Both the position numbers and the translations under genes were made by a program. A stretch of 64,000 nucleotides of DNA, taken from Streptomyces nymphaeiformis. Its GTDB lineage: Bacteria; Actinomycetota; Actinomycetes; Streptomycetales; Streptomycetaceae. Below the pieces are notes generated by a model. That model was not told the origin of the DNA, did no database searches, and saw nothing but the letters and a program-made list of their open reading frames with translations. Numbering within the stretch: position 1 is the stretch's first letter; each line of letters starts with the position of its first letter. This document shows, in pieces, positions 35,398-43,906 of the stretch. The stretch lies in assembly GCF_014203895.1 (NCBI RefSeq), contig NZ_JACHJY010000003.1:744001-808000 (forward strand), in the 5' to 3' direction.

Positions 35398-37011
35398 TCA
35401 GCAGCGCCGCAGGTCCTCGGTGACCGTGCCCTGGACGGAGGTCAGGCTGCGGTCGTAGCAGCCGGCGGAGCCGTACAGCCGGTAGCGCTCGGTGCCGGTG
35501 CCGACCGCGTGCCGCTGGTCGCGGGGGACGCCGAGCGTGAAGGAGGCGTCGCCGGTGTACGTGTCGTCCAGGCGCGACCAGGACAGCCGCTTGCCGTTCC
35601 GGACGACGTCGACGGCGGCGCGGTCGCCGACGGTGAGCTCGGTCCGCAGGCGGTTCGCGCCGTCGACGGCGATCTCGCCGTCCATCGTGTACGTGCGCCG
35701 GGTGTGGGTCGCGGTCCGGCCGACGGTCACGGTCTCGTCGTCGGTCCAGCGGGCGGTGAGCGCGTCGGGGTTCTCGTCGGCGCCCCAGCGGTGCGTGGAC
35801 CGGTGGTCGACGGTACGGGTGACGGTCGTCGCGACGCGGCCGTGCGAGGTGTTCAGGTGCCCGGCGACGGTGAGCGTGTCGCCGCCCGTGGTCTCCAGGA
35901 CGTCCGGCGAACCGGCCGTGTACACGGCGGAGTTGCGCGGGGTGCCGGGCTCGTGGCGGTCCAGGCCGCCGGTGACGACCTCGCTGCCCTCGTCCTGCCA
36001 GAGCAGCACGTTGGTGGGGATGCTCCAGCCGGACTGCCCGGCGGGGACGCCGGCGACGGAGACCTCGACGCGATGGGCCGCGCCGTCGTTGAGCAGGGCC
36101 GCGAAGGGCGTGAGGTCGTAGGTGATCGGCTGCACGTCGAAGGCGCGCGGCGCGGGCGTCACGTACCAGAGGAAGGGGTTGGACCAGCCGCCGGTCCACA
36201 CGTGCGGGAAGGGGGCCGCGATGCCGGCGAGCTTCCCGTCGACGGAGATCCGCACCTCCCGGTAGGGCCCGTCGGTGGCCTTGCAGGAGTAGGGGGCCGC
36301 GTCGGGGACGGTGAGGTACCAGAACTCCTCGCAGCCGCCGCCGGACCCGGTGGCGTACACCTCGGCGAGGACGCGCTCGGTGTTGCGCGGGGTGGTGAGG
36401 GTGGCGCCGGTGAGCGGGACGACCCGGTCGGGGGTGCCGGCGGCGGGCTTCACGCGGCCCTCGGCGGCGTGGAAGGTGAGGGTGACGCGGACGTCGATGA
36501 CACCGGTGTACGTCTCGTTCACCACGTTGCCGATGAGCATCTCGACCGGCTGCGGGCGGCTGAGCGTGTCCCGGTAGCGGGTGACGTCCTTCTCGACGGA
36601 CCAGCTGATGCCGTCGGGGGAGGGCTCGGGGGTGGAGGTGCGGAGGATCTCGACGCCGCCGAGGGTGAGGTAGCCCAGACGGTCGTACTGGCGGCCCTTG
36701 ACCTGTCCGTCGAGGCGCAGCACCACCTTGTTCCAGCGGGCGCCGGTGCCGCACTCCTTCGGCGGGGCGTAGCTCCCCCGGTACGGGGTGAAGTCGCGGA
36801 ACCGGGTGGCGGCGAGGGTCACCTCGCAGGTGCGGGTGCCGGGGGTGGCGACGGGCGGGGCGGCGGTGACCGGGTCGTGCCAGTCGGTGGAGAACTCGGC
36901 GGGGGGCGTCGGGCCGGTCGGACCGTCGGCGGCGGCCGGGTGGGCGGTGAACAGCGCGCCGGCGGCGAGCACCAGACCGCCGATCACGCTCGTGATCTTG
37001 AGTGATCTCAT
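35398..37011 (-). CDS. Secreted peptide-N4-asparagine amidase A-like protein
   Basis: A 537-residue protein with a Sec signal (basic start, hydrophobic core, cleavage near AAADGP at residues 26-31). The mature region begins with the PNGase A-type opening (FSTDWHDPVTAAPPVATPGTRTCEVTLAATRFRDFTPYRGSY). Further conserved-looking parts are LGGVEILRTSTPEPSPDGISWSVEKDVTRY, GNVVNETYTGVIDVRVTLTFH and WSNPFLWYVTPAPRAFDVQP. PNGase A enzymes release N-glycans from glycoproteins, including those with core alpha-1,3-fucose. The family is best known in plants and fungi, with actinobacterial members. ATG 37011 is used; an upstream in-frame start would spoil the signal. It faces the GH109-like gene, suggesting shared use of host or fungal glycoproteins. 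Confidence 0.85.
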   Translation of the reverse strand: MRSLKITSVIGGLVLAAGALFTAHPAAADGPTGPTPPAEFSTDWHDPVTAAPPVATPGTRTCEVTLAATRFRDFTPYRGSYAPPKECGTGARWNKVVLRLDGQVKGRQYDRLGYLTLGGVEILRTSTPEPSPDGISWSVEKDVTRYRDTLSRPQPVEMLIGNVVNETYTGVIDVRVTLTFHAAEGRVKPAAGTPDRVVPLTGATLTTPRNTERVLAEVYATGSGGGCEEFWYLTVPDAAPYSCKATDGPYREVRISVDGKLAGIAAPFPHVWTGGWSNPFLWYVTPAPRAFDVQPITYDLTPFAALLNDGAAHRVEVSVAGVPAGQSGWSIPTNVLLWQDEGSEVVTGGLDRHEPGTPRNSAVYTAGSPDVLETTGGDTLTVAGHLNTSHGRVATTVTRTVDHRSTHRWGADENPDALTARWTDDETVTVGRTATHTRRTYTMDGEIAVDGANRLRTELTVGDRAAVDVVRNGKRLSWSRLDDTYTGDASFTLGVPRDQRHAVGTGTERYRLYGSAGCYDRSLTSVQGTVTEDLRRC

Positions 37012-37101
37012 GGCCCGGAAGTGAAGCGCGGCCACGGCACGCGGTCCAGAGGACGATGAGCGGACATGGCGCGATCTGTGCCGTTCGGCCCCCGCCGGCC
37101 T

Positions 37102-37893
37102 CTAGAAGAAACCGAGCGCCGAGGCCCCGCCGACGCCGCCGAGGACCATGAAGGCGGGCATCAGGACCTTGAGCTCGACCCAGCTGCCGGCCCGGAAGCG
37201 CATGCCCTTGGGCGGGCCGATCGGGTACCAGCGCTTGCGGCCGACGGGGATCGGCCACAGGATCGGGCAGCCGGAGACGGTCAGGGCGTCGCCGATGTCG
37301 TGCACGAGGGCGCCGAGGACGATGGGCAGGCCCAGCCACAGGTACTCCTGGCCGGGGCCGGTGAAGAACCAGTCCGCGCCGTTGCCGGGCTGGTCGAGGA
37401 CGCCCGCGAGGATCCAGGCGCCGGTGGCGCCGAGCAGCCAGACCAGGACGTCGCTGGACACCCGGGCGGCCCGCCACAGCAGGCCTTCCACGGCGAGGAC
37501 CAGATGCACGAAGAGGATCGCGAGGACGGCCCAGCGGCCGCCGGTGACCGCCGCGACGGAGGCGCCGGCGCCGATCAGGACCGCCCAGAGCCAGGTGTGG
37601 GTGAGGGTCCGGTGCCCGCCGGACCTGCGGGGGTCGGAGGTGGAGCGGGTCGCCTTGTAGACGGCGTACGACAGCTTGTCGACGATCTCGCAGAGGCCCC
37701 GGGAGACCGGCCCGAAAGCGCGGGAGATGGTCGCCGACTTGTGGTCGAGGTCGGGCGCGAGGGCCGCGCCCGCGCAGATGAGCGCACCGACGACGAGAAC
37801 CGGCCAGGGCATCGGGTGGTCGAAGGCGGCCGCGGCCGCTCCCACCCCCAGCCATGCCGCCGCTCCGGACAGCGAATGCGCCGGTCCCATCAT
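37102..37893 (-). CDS. YdjM-family membrane-bound metal-dependent hydrolase-like protein
   Basis: A 263-residue integral membrane protein of the YdjM (LexA-binding/metal-dependent hydrolase) family. It shows the family histidines and aspartates: HSLSG near residue 6, APDLDHKSAT near 47 and GGHRTLTHTW near 93, followed by about five membrane helices. In E. coli ydjM is an SOS-regulated inner-membrane protein; catalysis has not been shown convincingly. Start is ATG 37893 (a second ATG follows directly). It is divergent from the helicase gene with 130 bp between starts. I saw no obvious LexA box there. Confidence 0.85.
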   Translation of the reverse strand: MMGPAHSLSGAAAWLGVGAAAAAFDHPMPWPVLVVGALICAGAALAPDLDHKSATISRAFGPVSRGLCEIVDKLSYAVYKATRSTSDPRRSGGHRTLTHTWLWAVLIGAGASVAAVTGGRWAVLAILFVHLVLAVEGLLWRAARVSSDVLVWLLGATGAWILAGVLDQPGNGADWFFTGPGQEYLWLGLPIVLGALVHDIGDALTVSGCPILWPIPVGRKRWYPIGPPKGMRFRAGSWVELKVLMPAFMVLGGVGGASALGFF

Positions 37894-38023
37894 GGTTGGC
37901 CGCCCCGTTTCTCCCCTGCCGGCGCTCAGTTGACGACCGGTCGACGGACGAGCCTATCGTCCGTGATCAAGGCTGATGATGGCCGGTTCCCTCATCCGAG
38001 CGGAATGCGGGCAAGATGGGGGC

Positions 38024-40537
38024 GTGACCCTTATCGATCAGCTGCCGCCGACCGCCGACCCCGACGCCCTCTTCGAGGCCTTCTCCTCCTGGGCCGAGGA
38101 CCGGGGCATCACGCTCTACCCGGCCCAGGAAGAGGCGCTGATCGAGGTCGTCTCCGGGGCCAACGTGATCTTGTCCACGCCCACCGGATCGGGAAAGTCG
38201 CTGGTCGCGGCGGGTGCGCACTTCACCGCGCTCGCCAATGACCAGGTGACCTTCTACACCGCGCCGATCAAGGCGCTGGTGTCGGAGAAGTTCTTCGACC
38301 TGTGCAAGCTCTTCGGCACCGAGAACGTCGGCATGCTCACCGGCGACGCCTCCGTGAACGCGGACGCCCCGGTGATCTGCTGCACCGCCGAGGTGCTCGC
38401 CTCGATCGCGCTGCGGGACGGCAAGTACGCCGACATCGGCCAGGTCGTCATGGACGAGTTCCACTTCTACGCCGAGCAGGACCGCGGCTGGGCCTGGCAG
38501 ATCCCGCTCCTGGAACTCCCCCAGGCGCAGTTCATCCTCATGTCGGCGACGCTCGGCGACGTGTCGATGTTCGAGAAGGACCTGACCCGGCGCACCGGCA
38601 AGCCGACCTCGGTGGTCCGCTCGGCGACCCGGCCGGTGCCGCTGTCGTACGAGTACCGGCTCACGCCCATCACGGACACCCTGACCGAGCTCCTGGAGAC
38701 CAAGCAGGCGCCCGTCTACATCGTGCACTTCACGCAGGCGCAGGCCGTCGAGCGCGCGCAGTCGCTGATGAGCATCAACATGTGCACGCGCGAGGAGAAG
38801 GACCAGATCGCCGAGCTCATCGGCAACTTCCGCTTCACCACCAAGTTCGGCCAGAACCTCTCGCGGTACGTCCGCCACGGCATCGGCGTGCACCACGCGG
38901 GCATGCTGCCGAAGTACCGGCGGCTCGTGGAGAAGCTCGCCCAGGCGGGCCTCCTGAAGGTGATCTGCGGGACGGACACCCTCGGCGTCGGCGTGAACGT
39001 GCCGATCCGCACGGTGCTCTTCACCGCCCTCACCAAGTACGACGGCAACCGGGTGCGCACGCTGCGCGCCCGTGAGTTCCACCAGATCGCGGGCCGGGCC
39101 GGCCGGGCCGGCTTCGACACGGCCGGTTTCGTGGTGGCGCAGGCGCCCGAGCACGTCATCGAGAACGAGAAGGCGCTCGCGAAGGCCGGCGACGACCCGA
39201 AGAAGCGCCGCAAGGTGGTCCGCAAGAAGGCCCCCGAGGGCTTCGTCGCCTGGAGCGAATCGACCTTCGAGAAGCTGATCGACGCCGAGCCGGAGCCGCT
39301 GACCTCCCGCTTCAAGGTCACCAACATCATGCTGCTGTCGGTGATCGCCCGTCCGGGCAACGCCTTCGAGGCGATGCGCAAGCTCCTGGAGGACAACCAC
39401 GAGCCGCGCAAGGCGCAGCTGCGGCACATCCGCCGGGCCATCGCGATCTACCGCTCGCTGCTCGACGGCGGAGTGGTGGAGCAGCTGGACGAGCCGGACG
39501 CCGAGGGCCGCACGATCCGCCTGACGGTCGACCTCCAGCAGGACTTCGCGCTGAACCAGCCGCTGTCGACGTTCGCGCTCGCCGCCTTCGACCTGCTGGA
39601 CCCGGAGTCCCCCTCGTACGCCCTGGACATGGTGTCCGTCGTCGAGTCGACGCTCGACGACCCGCGCCAGATCCTCGCCGCCATGCAGAACAAGGCGCGC
39701 GGCGAGGCCGTCGGGCGGATGAAGGCGGACGGCGTCGAGTACGAGGAGCGGATGGAGCGGCTCCAGGAGATCTCGTACCCGAAGCCGCTGGAGGAGCTGC
39801 TCTGGCACGCGTACAACGTCTACCGGAAGTCGCACCCGTGGGTCGGCGACCACCCGGTGTCGCCGAAGTCGGTCATCCGTGACATGTACGAACGGGCGCT
39901 GACCTTCACGGAGTTCACCTCCTGGTACGAGCTGGCGCGGACCGAGGGCATCGTCCTGCGCTACCTGGCGAGCGCGTACAAGGCGCTCGACCACACCATC
40001 CCGGACGACCTGAAGACCGAGGACCTGGAGGACCTGATCGCCTGGCTGGGCGAGATGGTGCGGCAGGTGGACTCCTCGCTGCTCGACGAGTGGGAGCAGC
40101 TGGCCAACCCGGAGGTCCAGACGGCCGAGGAGGCCCAGGAGAAGGCCGACCAGGTCAAGCCGGTCACGGCGAACGCGCGCGCGTTCCGGGTCCTGGTGCG
40201 CAACGCGATGTTCCGCCGGGTGGAGCTGGCCGCCCTCGACAACGTCGACGCGCTCGGCGAGCTGGACGCCGAGGCCGGCTGGGACGCGGACGCGTGGGGC
40301 GAGGCGATGGACGCCTACTGGGACGAGTACGACGATCTGGGTACGGGTCCCGACGCGCGTGGCCCGAAGCTGCTCGCGATCGAGGAGGACGCGGCGCACG
40401 GCCTGTGGCGCGTCCGCCAGACCTTCGCCGACCCGAACGGCGACCATGACTGGGGCATCAGCGCGGAGGTGGATCTCGCGGCCTCCGACGAGGAGGGCCG
40501 GGCCGTGGTCCGCGTGACGTCCGTCGGACAGCTGTAG
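38024..40537 (+). CDS. DEAD/DEAH-box (Ski2-like) helicase
   Basis: An 837-residue superfamily 2 helicase. Motif I is TPTGSGKS, motif II MDEFHF (DExH variant), motif III SAT (FILMSATLGD), motif IV YIVHFTQ, motif V GTDTLGVGVNVPIRTV and motif VI HQIAGRAGRAGF. The GVHHAGMLPKYR segment and winged C-terminal region are those of Ski2/Mtr4-like RNA helicases, though this actinobacterial group has no proven substrate. Start GTG 38024 follows AAGATGGGGGC; an earlier in-frame ATG at 37979 has no ribosome site. The thioesterase gene follows after 9 bp, so they are cotranscribed. Its role is probably RNA unwinding in turnover or repair, as an inference from family. Confidence 0.9.
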   Translation: MTLIDQLPPTADPDALFEAFSSWAEDRGITLYPAQEEALIEVVSGANVILSTPTGSGKSLVAAGAHFTALANDQVTFYTAPIKALVSEKFFDLCKLFGTENVGMLTGDASVNADAPVICCTAEVLASIALRDGKYADIGQVVMDEFHFYAEQDRGWAWQIPLLELPQAQFILMSATLGDVSMFEKDLTRRTGKPTSVVRSATRPVPLSYEYRLTPITDTLTELLETKQAPVYIVHFTQAQAVERAQSLMSINMCTREEKDQIAELIGNFRFTTKFGQNLSRYVRHGIGVHHAGMLPKYRRLVEKLAQAGLLKVICGTDTLGVGVNVPIRTVLFTALTKYDGNRVRTLRAREFHQIAGRAGRAGFDTAGFVVAQAPEHVIENEKALAKAGDDPKKRRKVVRKKAPEGFVAWSESTFEKLIDAEPEPLTSRFKVTNIMLLSVIARPGNAFEAMRKLLEDNHEPRKAQLRHIRRAIAIYRSLLDGGVVEQLDEPDAEGRTIRLTVDLQQDFALNQPLSTFALAAFDLLDPESPSYALDMVSVVESTLDDPRQILAAMQNKARGEAVGRMKADGVEYEERMERLQEISYPKPLEELLWHAYNVYRKSHPWVGDHPVSPKSVIRDMYERALTFTEFTSWYELARTEGIVLRYLASAYKALDHTIPDDLKTEDLEDLIAWLGEMVRQVDSSLLDEWEQLANPEVQTAEEAQEKADQVKPVTANARAFRVLVRNAMFRRVELAALDNVDALGELDAEAGWDADAWGEAMDAYWDEYDDLGTGPDARGPKLLAIEEDAAHGLWRVRQTFADPNGDHDWGISAEVDLAASDEEGRAVVRVTSVGQL

Positions 40538-40546
40538 AGGAGACCT

Positions 40547-41413
40547 GTGGTGACCAACCCCGCCGAGAGGCTCGTGGATCTGCTCGACCTGGAGCGGATC
40601 GAGGTCGACATCTTCCGCGGGCGCAGCCCGCAGGAGTCGCTGCAACGGGTCTTCGGCGGGCAGGTCGCCGGACAGGCCCTGGTGGCGGCCGGCCGCACCA
40701 CGGAGGGCGACCGGCCCGTGCACTCGCTGCACGCCTACTTCCTGCGGCCGGGCCGCCCCGGCGTGCCGATCGTCTACCAGGTGGAGCGGGTGCGCGACGG
40801 CCGCTCGTTCACGACCCGCCGGGTCACGGCGATCCAGGAAGGACGGACGATCTTCAACCTCACGGCCTCCTTCCACAAGCCGGAGGAGGGCGCCTTCGAC
40901 CACCAGCTGCCGCCGCGGCACCTCACCGACCCGGAGACCCTGCCGAACCTGGCGGACGAGATCCGCGAGCACCTGGGCGCGCTGCCGGAGGCCCTGGAGC
41001 GGATGGCCCGCCGGCAGCCCTTCGACATCCGGTACGTGGACCGGCTGCGCTGGACCGCGGAGGAGGTCGAGGGCGCGGACCCGAGGAGCGCGGTGTGGAT
41101 GCGGGCGGTGGGCCCGCTGGGCGATGATCCGCTGGTCCACACCTGCGCCCTGACGTACGCCTCGGACATGACGCTCCTGGACGCGGTCCGGATCCCCGTC
41201 GAGCCCCTCTGGGGCCCGCGCGGCTTCGACATGGCCTCGCTGGACCACGCGATGTGGTTCCACCGCCCGTTCCGCGCGGACGAGTGGTTCCTGTACGACC
41301 AGGAGTCCCCGATCGCCACGGGCGGCCGGGGACTCGCCCGGGGCCGCATCTACGACCGCGAGGGCAGACTCCTGGTGTCGGTGGTCCAGGAGGGCCTGTT
41401 CAGGAAGCTGTGA
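40547..41413 (+). CDS. tesB: Acyl-CoA thioesterase II
   Basis: A 288-residue double hot-dog thioesterase. The opening VDLLDLERIEVDIFRGRSPQESLQRVFGGQVAGQALVAA is the TesB signature. Further TesB marks are PVHSLHAYFLRPGRPGVPIVYQVERVRDGRSFTTRRVTAIQ and the C-terminal catalytic Asp/Thr/Gln region around SLDHAMWFHRPFRADEWFLYDQES. It hydrolyses medium- to long-chain acyl-CoA. Start is GTG 40547 (a second GTG follows directly), with GAGGAG ahead. It is cotranscribed with the helicase gene, a pairing without obvious biochemical logic. It is convergent with the RNA ligase gene. Confidence 0.92.
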   Translation: MVTNPAERLVDLLDLERIEVDIFRGRSPQESLQRVFGGQVAGQALVAAGRTTEGDRPVHSLHAYFLRPGRPGVPIVYQVERVRDGRSFTTRRVTAIQEGRTIFNLTASFHKPEEGAFDHQLPPRHLTDPETLPNLADEIREHLGALPEALERMARRQPFDIRYVDRLRWTAEEVEGADPRSAVWMRAVGPLGDDPLVHTCALTYASDMTLLDAVRIPVEPLWGPRGFDMASLDHAMWFHRPFRADEWFLYDQESPIATGGRGLARGRIYDREGRLLVSVVQEGLFRKL

Positions 41414-41423
41414 GCAGCCCGGG

Positions 41424-42494
41424 TCACTCGTACTCGGTGCCGCCCTTGCGGGTCAGGTAGGCCGGGCTGACCGCCTTGGCGATGGCCCGGCCGCCGACGA
41501 CCGGGCTGTACCGCTCGGTCGCGGGCCGGATGACGACGCCCTCCCGCAGGTGCGTCTCCCGACCGGAGACGGTCTCCCGGCCGCTCGCGTGCGCGAGGAC
41601 GGTGTCGAGGTCGTACGGCCCGGAGTACAGCCTCGGTACGAGCGGCACCTCACCGGCCTCGACGACGTCCTCCGGGTCGAGCCAGCGGACCTGGCCGTCG
41701 ATCTCGGCGGACACGTCGAAGAGGGCGTAGCCGACGGTCTCGGAGCGGGCGTCGGCACCGTAGGCGAGGTCCTGCACGCCGGAGCCGTACACCTCACCGA
41801 AGAGCCCCACCCGGCGGGCGCCGAGCCGCTCCGCGAGCCGCTCGGCGACGCCGGCGAGGCCATGGCCGCGGACGGCGCGCCAGTACAGGTTGCGCGGGTC
41901 CTCCCGAAGGGCGAGCCCCTTCCCGCCGAACCCCTTGGAGGAGACCTGCACGCGCCCGTCCTCGGCGTGGAAGGTCAGAAGGCAGGCGGTGCCGTGGAGC
42001 TTCTCCGTCAGGACGACGGGCTCGCCGGGCTCGAACACGTCCGGATGGCGCTGGAGGTTCTCGATGTCGACCCACGGCAGCAGGTCGGGCGCGGCCTCGA
42101 CGTCCCCGCTCATGGTCGGCGGTATCGGCGGCACCCACTTGGTGATCCCGAGCGCCTCCGCGAAGTCGGCTCCCTCGGCCGCTGCCCGCGCCAGGTCGAC
42201 GCCGGCGAGCGCGGCGGGCCGGCACACGAGGCCCTGCGACAACTCCCCGCGCAGCCGTACCGCCTTCACCCGGTCCGAGTTCCCTCCCGCGAGCCGTCCG
42301 GTCAGCCCGAGCTCCTCGACGAGCGCGAGGGGCAGCACGGCCTGCTCGGGGATGTAGACGGCGGCGTCACCCGTGCGGTAGATCCCCTTGGCGACGACGG
42401 CCCGGTAGAGCCCGACCTGGGCGAGCTCCAGGGCGTCGGCGTTCGGATGCGGATGGACGGTCAGGACTTCGGCGGTGACGCGCAGTGTGGACAT
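41424..42494 (-). CDS. ATP-dependent RNA ligase, Deinococcus (DraRnl/Rnl5) type
   Basis: A 356-residue ligase. The first ~115 residues are an OB-fold domain typical of the Deinococcus DRB0094-type ligases (STLRVTAEVLTVHPHPNADALELAQVG). The nucleotidyltransferase domain holds the adenylated Lys165 in motif I (LTEKLHGTA), a motif III/IIIa region (VGLFGEVYGSGVQDLAYG), motif IV Glu in LREGVVIRP and motif V lysine in GRAIAKAV. From memory, Lys165 is also the nucleophile position in the Deinococcus enzyme. Such ligases seal 3'-OH/5'-phosphate nicks in RNA-containing duplexes. ATG 42494. No partner kinase/phosphatase or RtcB is nearby. It is convergent with the helicase-thioesterase operon and divergent from the frameshifted gene at 42641. 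Confidence 0.88.
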   Translation of the reverse strand: MSTLRVTAEVLTVHPHPNADALELAQVGLYRAVVAKGIYRTGDAAVYIPEQAVLPLALVEELGLTGRLAGGNSDRVKAVRLRGELSQGLVCRPAALAGVDLARAAAEGADFAEALGITKWVPPIPPTMSGDVEAAPDLLPWVDIENLQRHPDVFEPGEPVVLTEKLHGTACLLTFHAEDGRVQVSSKGFGGKGLALREDPRNLYWRAVRGHGLAGVAERLAERLGARRVGLFGEVYGSGVQDLAYGADARSETVGYALFDVSAEIDGQVRWLDPEDVVEAGEVPLVPRLYSGPYDLDTVLAHASGRETVSGRETHLREGVVIRPATERYSPVVGGRAIAKAVSPAYLTRKGGTEYE

Positions 42495-42640
42495 GGTTCA
42501 GGACTCCAGGTGCTCGGGTTTCGGTCTCATCGCGGCTCACCCTGACGGGCCGGGAAACGGGTGGCCCAGTGGTTTTGACGGCTGGTAGCGTCGCGATCTT
42601 CGCCGGGCGCCGCGCCGGCGGAGTCCCGTCAGGACACCCG

Positions 42641-43170
42641 ATGGCCTCTTCCGCCCTTGCCTCCGCCCTGCGCCGAGTCGACGCCGTGTTCGGCGGGATG
42701 ACGGCACCCGCGGGGGGGGCTGTCTCCACTGCTACGGCGCCGAGGAGCTGGCGCTCCTCGCGGTCCCCCGGGCACCGCTTCGTCAGCTGTTCCATGAGGT
42801 GCCCGGTCACTTCGATGACCACCCGGCCGTGGTCCGGCGGTTGCTGCCGGAGTTCTCCGCCTTCCTGGCGAGCGGCCGTTTCGACGGGATCGGGTACCAG
42901 TCCACCGCGCTGAGCCGGACGGCGTGGCGGGAGTGGCCGCGCGAGCAGGCGGAGGCGATCGAGGACTTCCTCGACACGTGGTGGCGGGAGACGCTCGCCG
43001 ACCCGGAACCCGTGTACGACGTGAGCGCGGTCTGGGAGCTGTGCGTGGAGAGCCACGGCTCGCTCGCGCCCGTGCTCGACGTCTGGGCCGCCGCGCCCCG
43101 GGGCGGTACCGAGGACCGGCACCTCGGCGACTGGGTGGCGTACTCCGAGCTGATCGCCTCAGCCGGCTGA
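42641..43170 (+). pseudogene. Uncharacterised protein gene with a frameshift in a G run
   Basis: The ATG at 42641 (AGGA ahead) opens a frame reading ASSALASALRRVDAVFGGM. At the eight-G run 42712-42719 coding character jumps to another frame, which continues CLHCYGAEELALLAVP and on to the stop at 43170. Removing one G joins the two parts into a continuous product of about 175 residues, in which a CxxC follows at once and the long middle contains SRTAWREWPREQAEAIEDFLDTWWRET. I do not recognise the family. The break may be a real inactivating slip, a phase-variable tract or an assembly error in a homopolymer. The end overlaps the convergent small gene by 12 bp. Confidence 0.65.
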
Positions 43171-43386
43171 CGGGTCCATTCCCGGCAGCGTGTCCTGCTC
43201 CACCTCGTGGCGGCGGGTGCGGATGTCCGGGGGCGCCGGGTGGAGTTTGGCGTCGCAAGTGGGGCCCAGGCCGGTGCGGCGGGAGTCCGCGCCGGTCAGG
43301 GGGCGGCCGCAGAGCCGGCAGTACACCCGGCGCGGTCCCGGCGGTGTCGTGGAATCGATCGCGATTGCCAGTGGTTCGTCTCCCAT
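43159..43386 (-). CDS. Small zinc-ribbon-like protein (DUF6011 type)
   Basis: A 75-residue protein. A cysteine-based motif YCRLCGRPLTGADSRRTGLGPTC lies in the middle and can hold one metal ion with its three cysteines plus a further ligand. The surrounding sequence is hydrophilic, and the C-terminus ends acidic (VEQDTLPGMDPSAG). It matches what I know of DUF6011, often seen in actinobacteria and phages, with no known function. ATG 43386 is chosen; an earlier in-frame start would add a hydrophobic run that lies over the next gene's ribosome site. It is divergent from the glutathione peroxidase gene. Confidence 0.65.
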   Translation of the reverse strand: MGDEPLAIAIDSTTPPGPRRVYCRLCGRPLTGADSRRTGLGPTCDAKLHPAPPDIRTRRHEVEQDTLPGMDPSAG

Positions 43387-43423
43387 GCTGAGATCAAACC
43401 CTATTCCGATGAGGAGCACTCCC

Positions 43424-43906
43424 ATGAGCCTGTACGACATCCCCCTGAAGACCCTGACCGGCGAGCCGGTCTCCCTGGCCGACTACCGGGACCACGCCGT
43501 CCTGGTCGTGAACGTGGCCTCGAAGTGCGGGCTCACCCCGCAGTACGCCGGTCTGGAGCGGCTGCAGAAGGAGTACGGGGAGCGCGGCTTCACCGTGCTC
43601 GGCGTGCCGTGCAACCAGTTCGCGGGCCAGGAGCCGGGCAGCTCCGAGGAGATCGCCACCTTCTGTTCGGCGACGTACGGGGTGTCGTTCCCGCTCCTGG
43701 AGAAGACGGACGTCAACGGCGACGGCCGCCACCCGCTCTACTCGGAGCTGGTGAAGGTCGCCGACGCCGAGGGCGAGGCCGGTGACGTGCAGTGGAACTT
43801 CGAGAAGTTCCTCATCGGCCGTGACGGCCAGGTCACCCGCTTCCGTCCGCGCACCGAGCCGGAGGCCCCCGAGGTCGTGGCGGCGATCGAGGCCCAGCTT
43901 GTCTGA
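43424..43906 (+). CDS. Glutathione peroxidase-family thiol peroxidase
   Basis: A 160-residue thioredoxin-fold peroxidase. The peroxidatic Cys35 lies in VASKCGLTPQY. The catalytic tetrad partners are visible as Gln in PCNQFAGQEPGS and Trp/Asn in WNFEKFLI. It has cysteine rather than selenocysteine, so like other bacterial members it probably uses thioredoxin or mycothiol-linked reductants instead of glutathione. It reduces hydroperoxides in the cytoplasm. ATG 43424 follows a clean GAGGAG. The methyltransferase gene starts within its last codons (8-bp overlap), so the two are coupled. Confidence 0.9.
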   Translation: MSLYDIPLKTLTGEPVSLADYRDHAVLVVNVASKCGLTPQYAGLERLQKEYGERGFTVLGVPCNQFAGQEPGSSEEIATFCSATYGVSFPLLEKTDVNGDGRHPLYSELVKVADAEGEAGDVQWNFEKFLIGRDGQVTRFRPRTEPEAPEVVAAIEAQLV

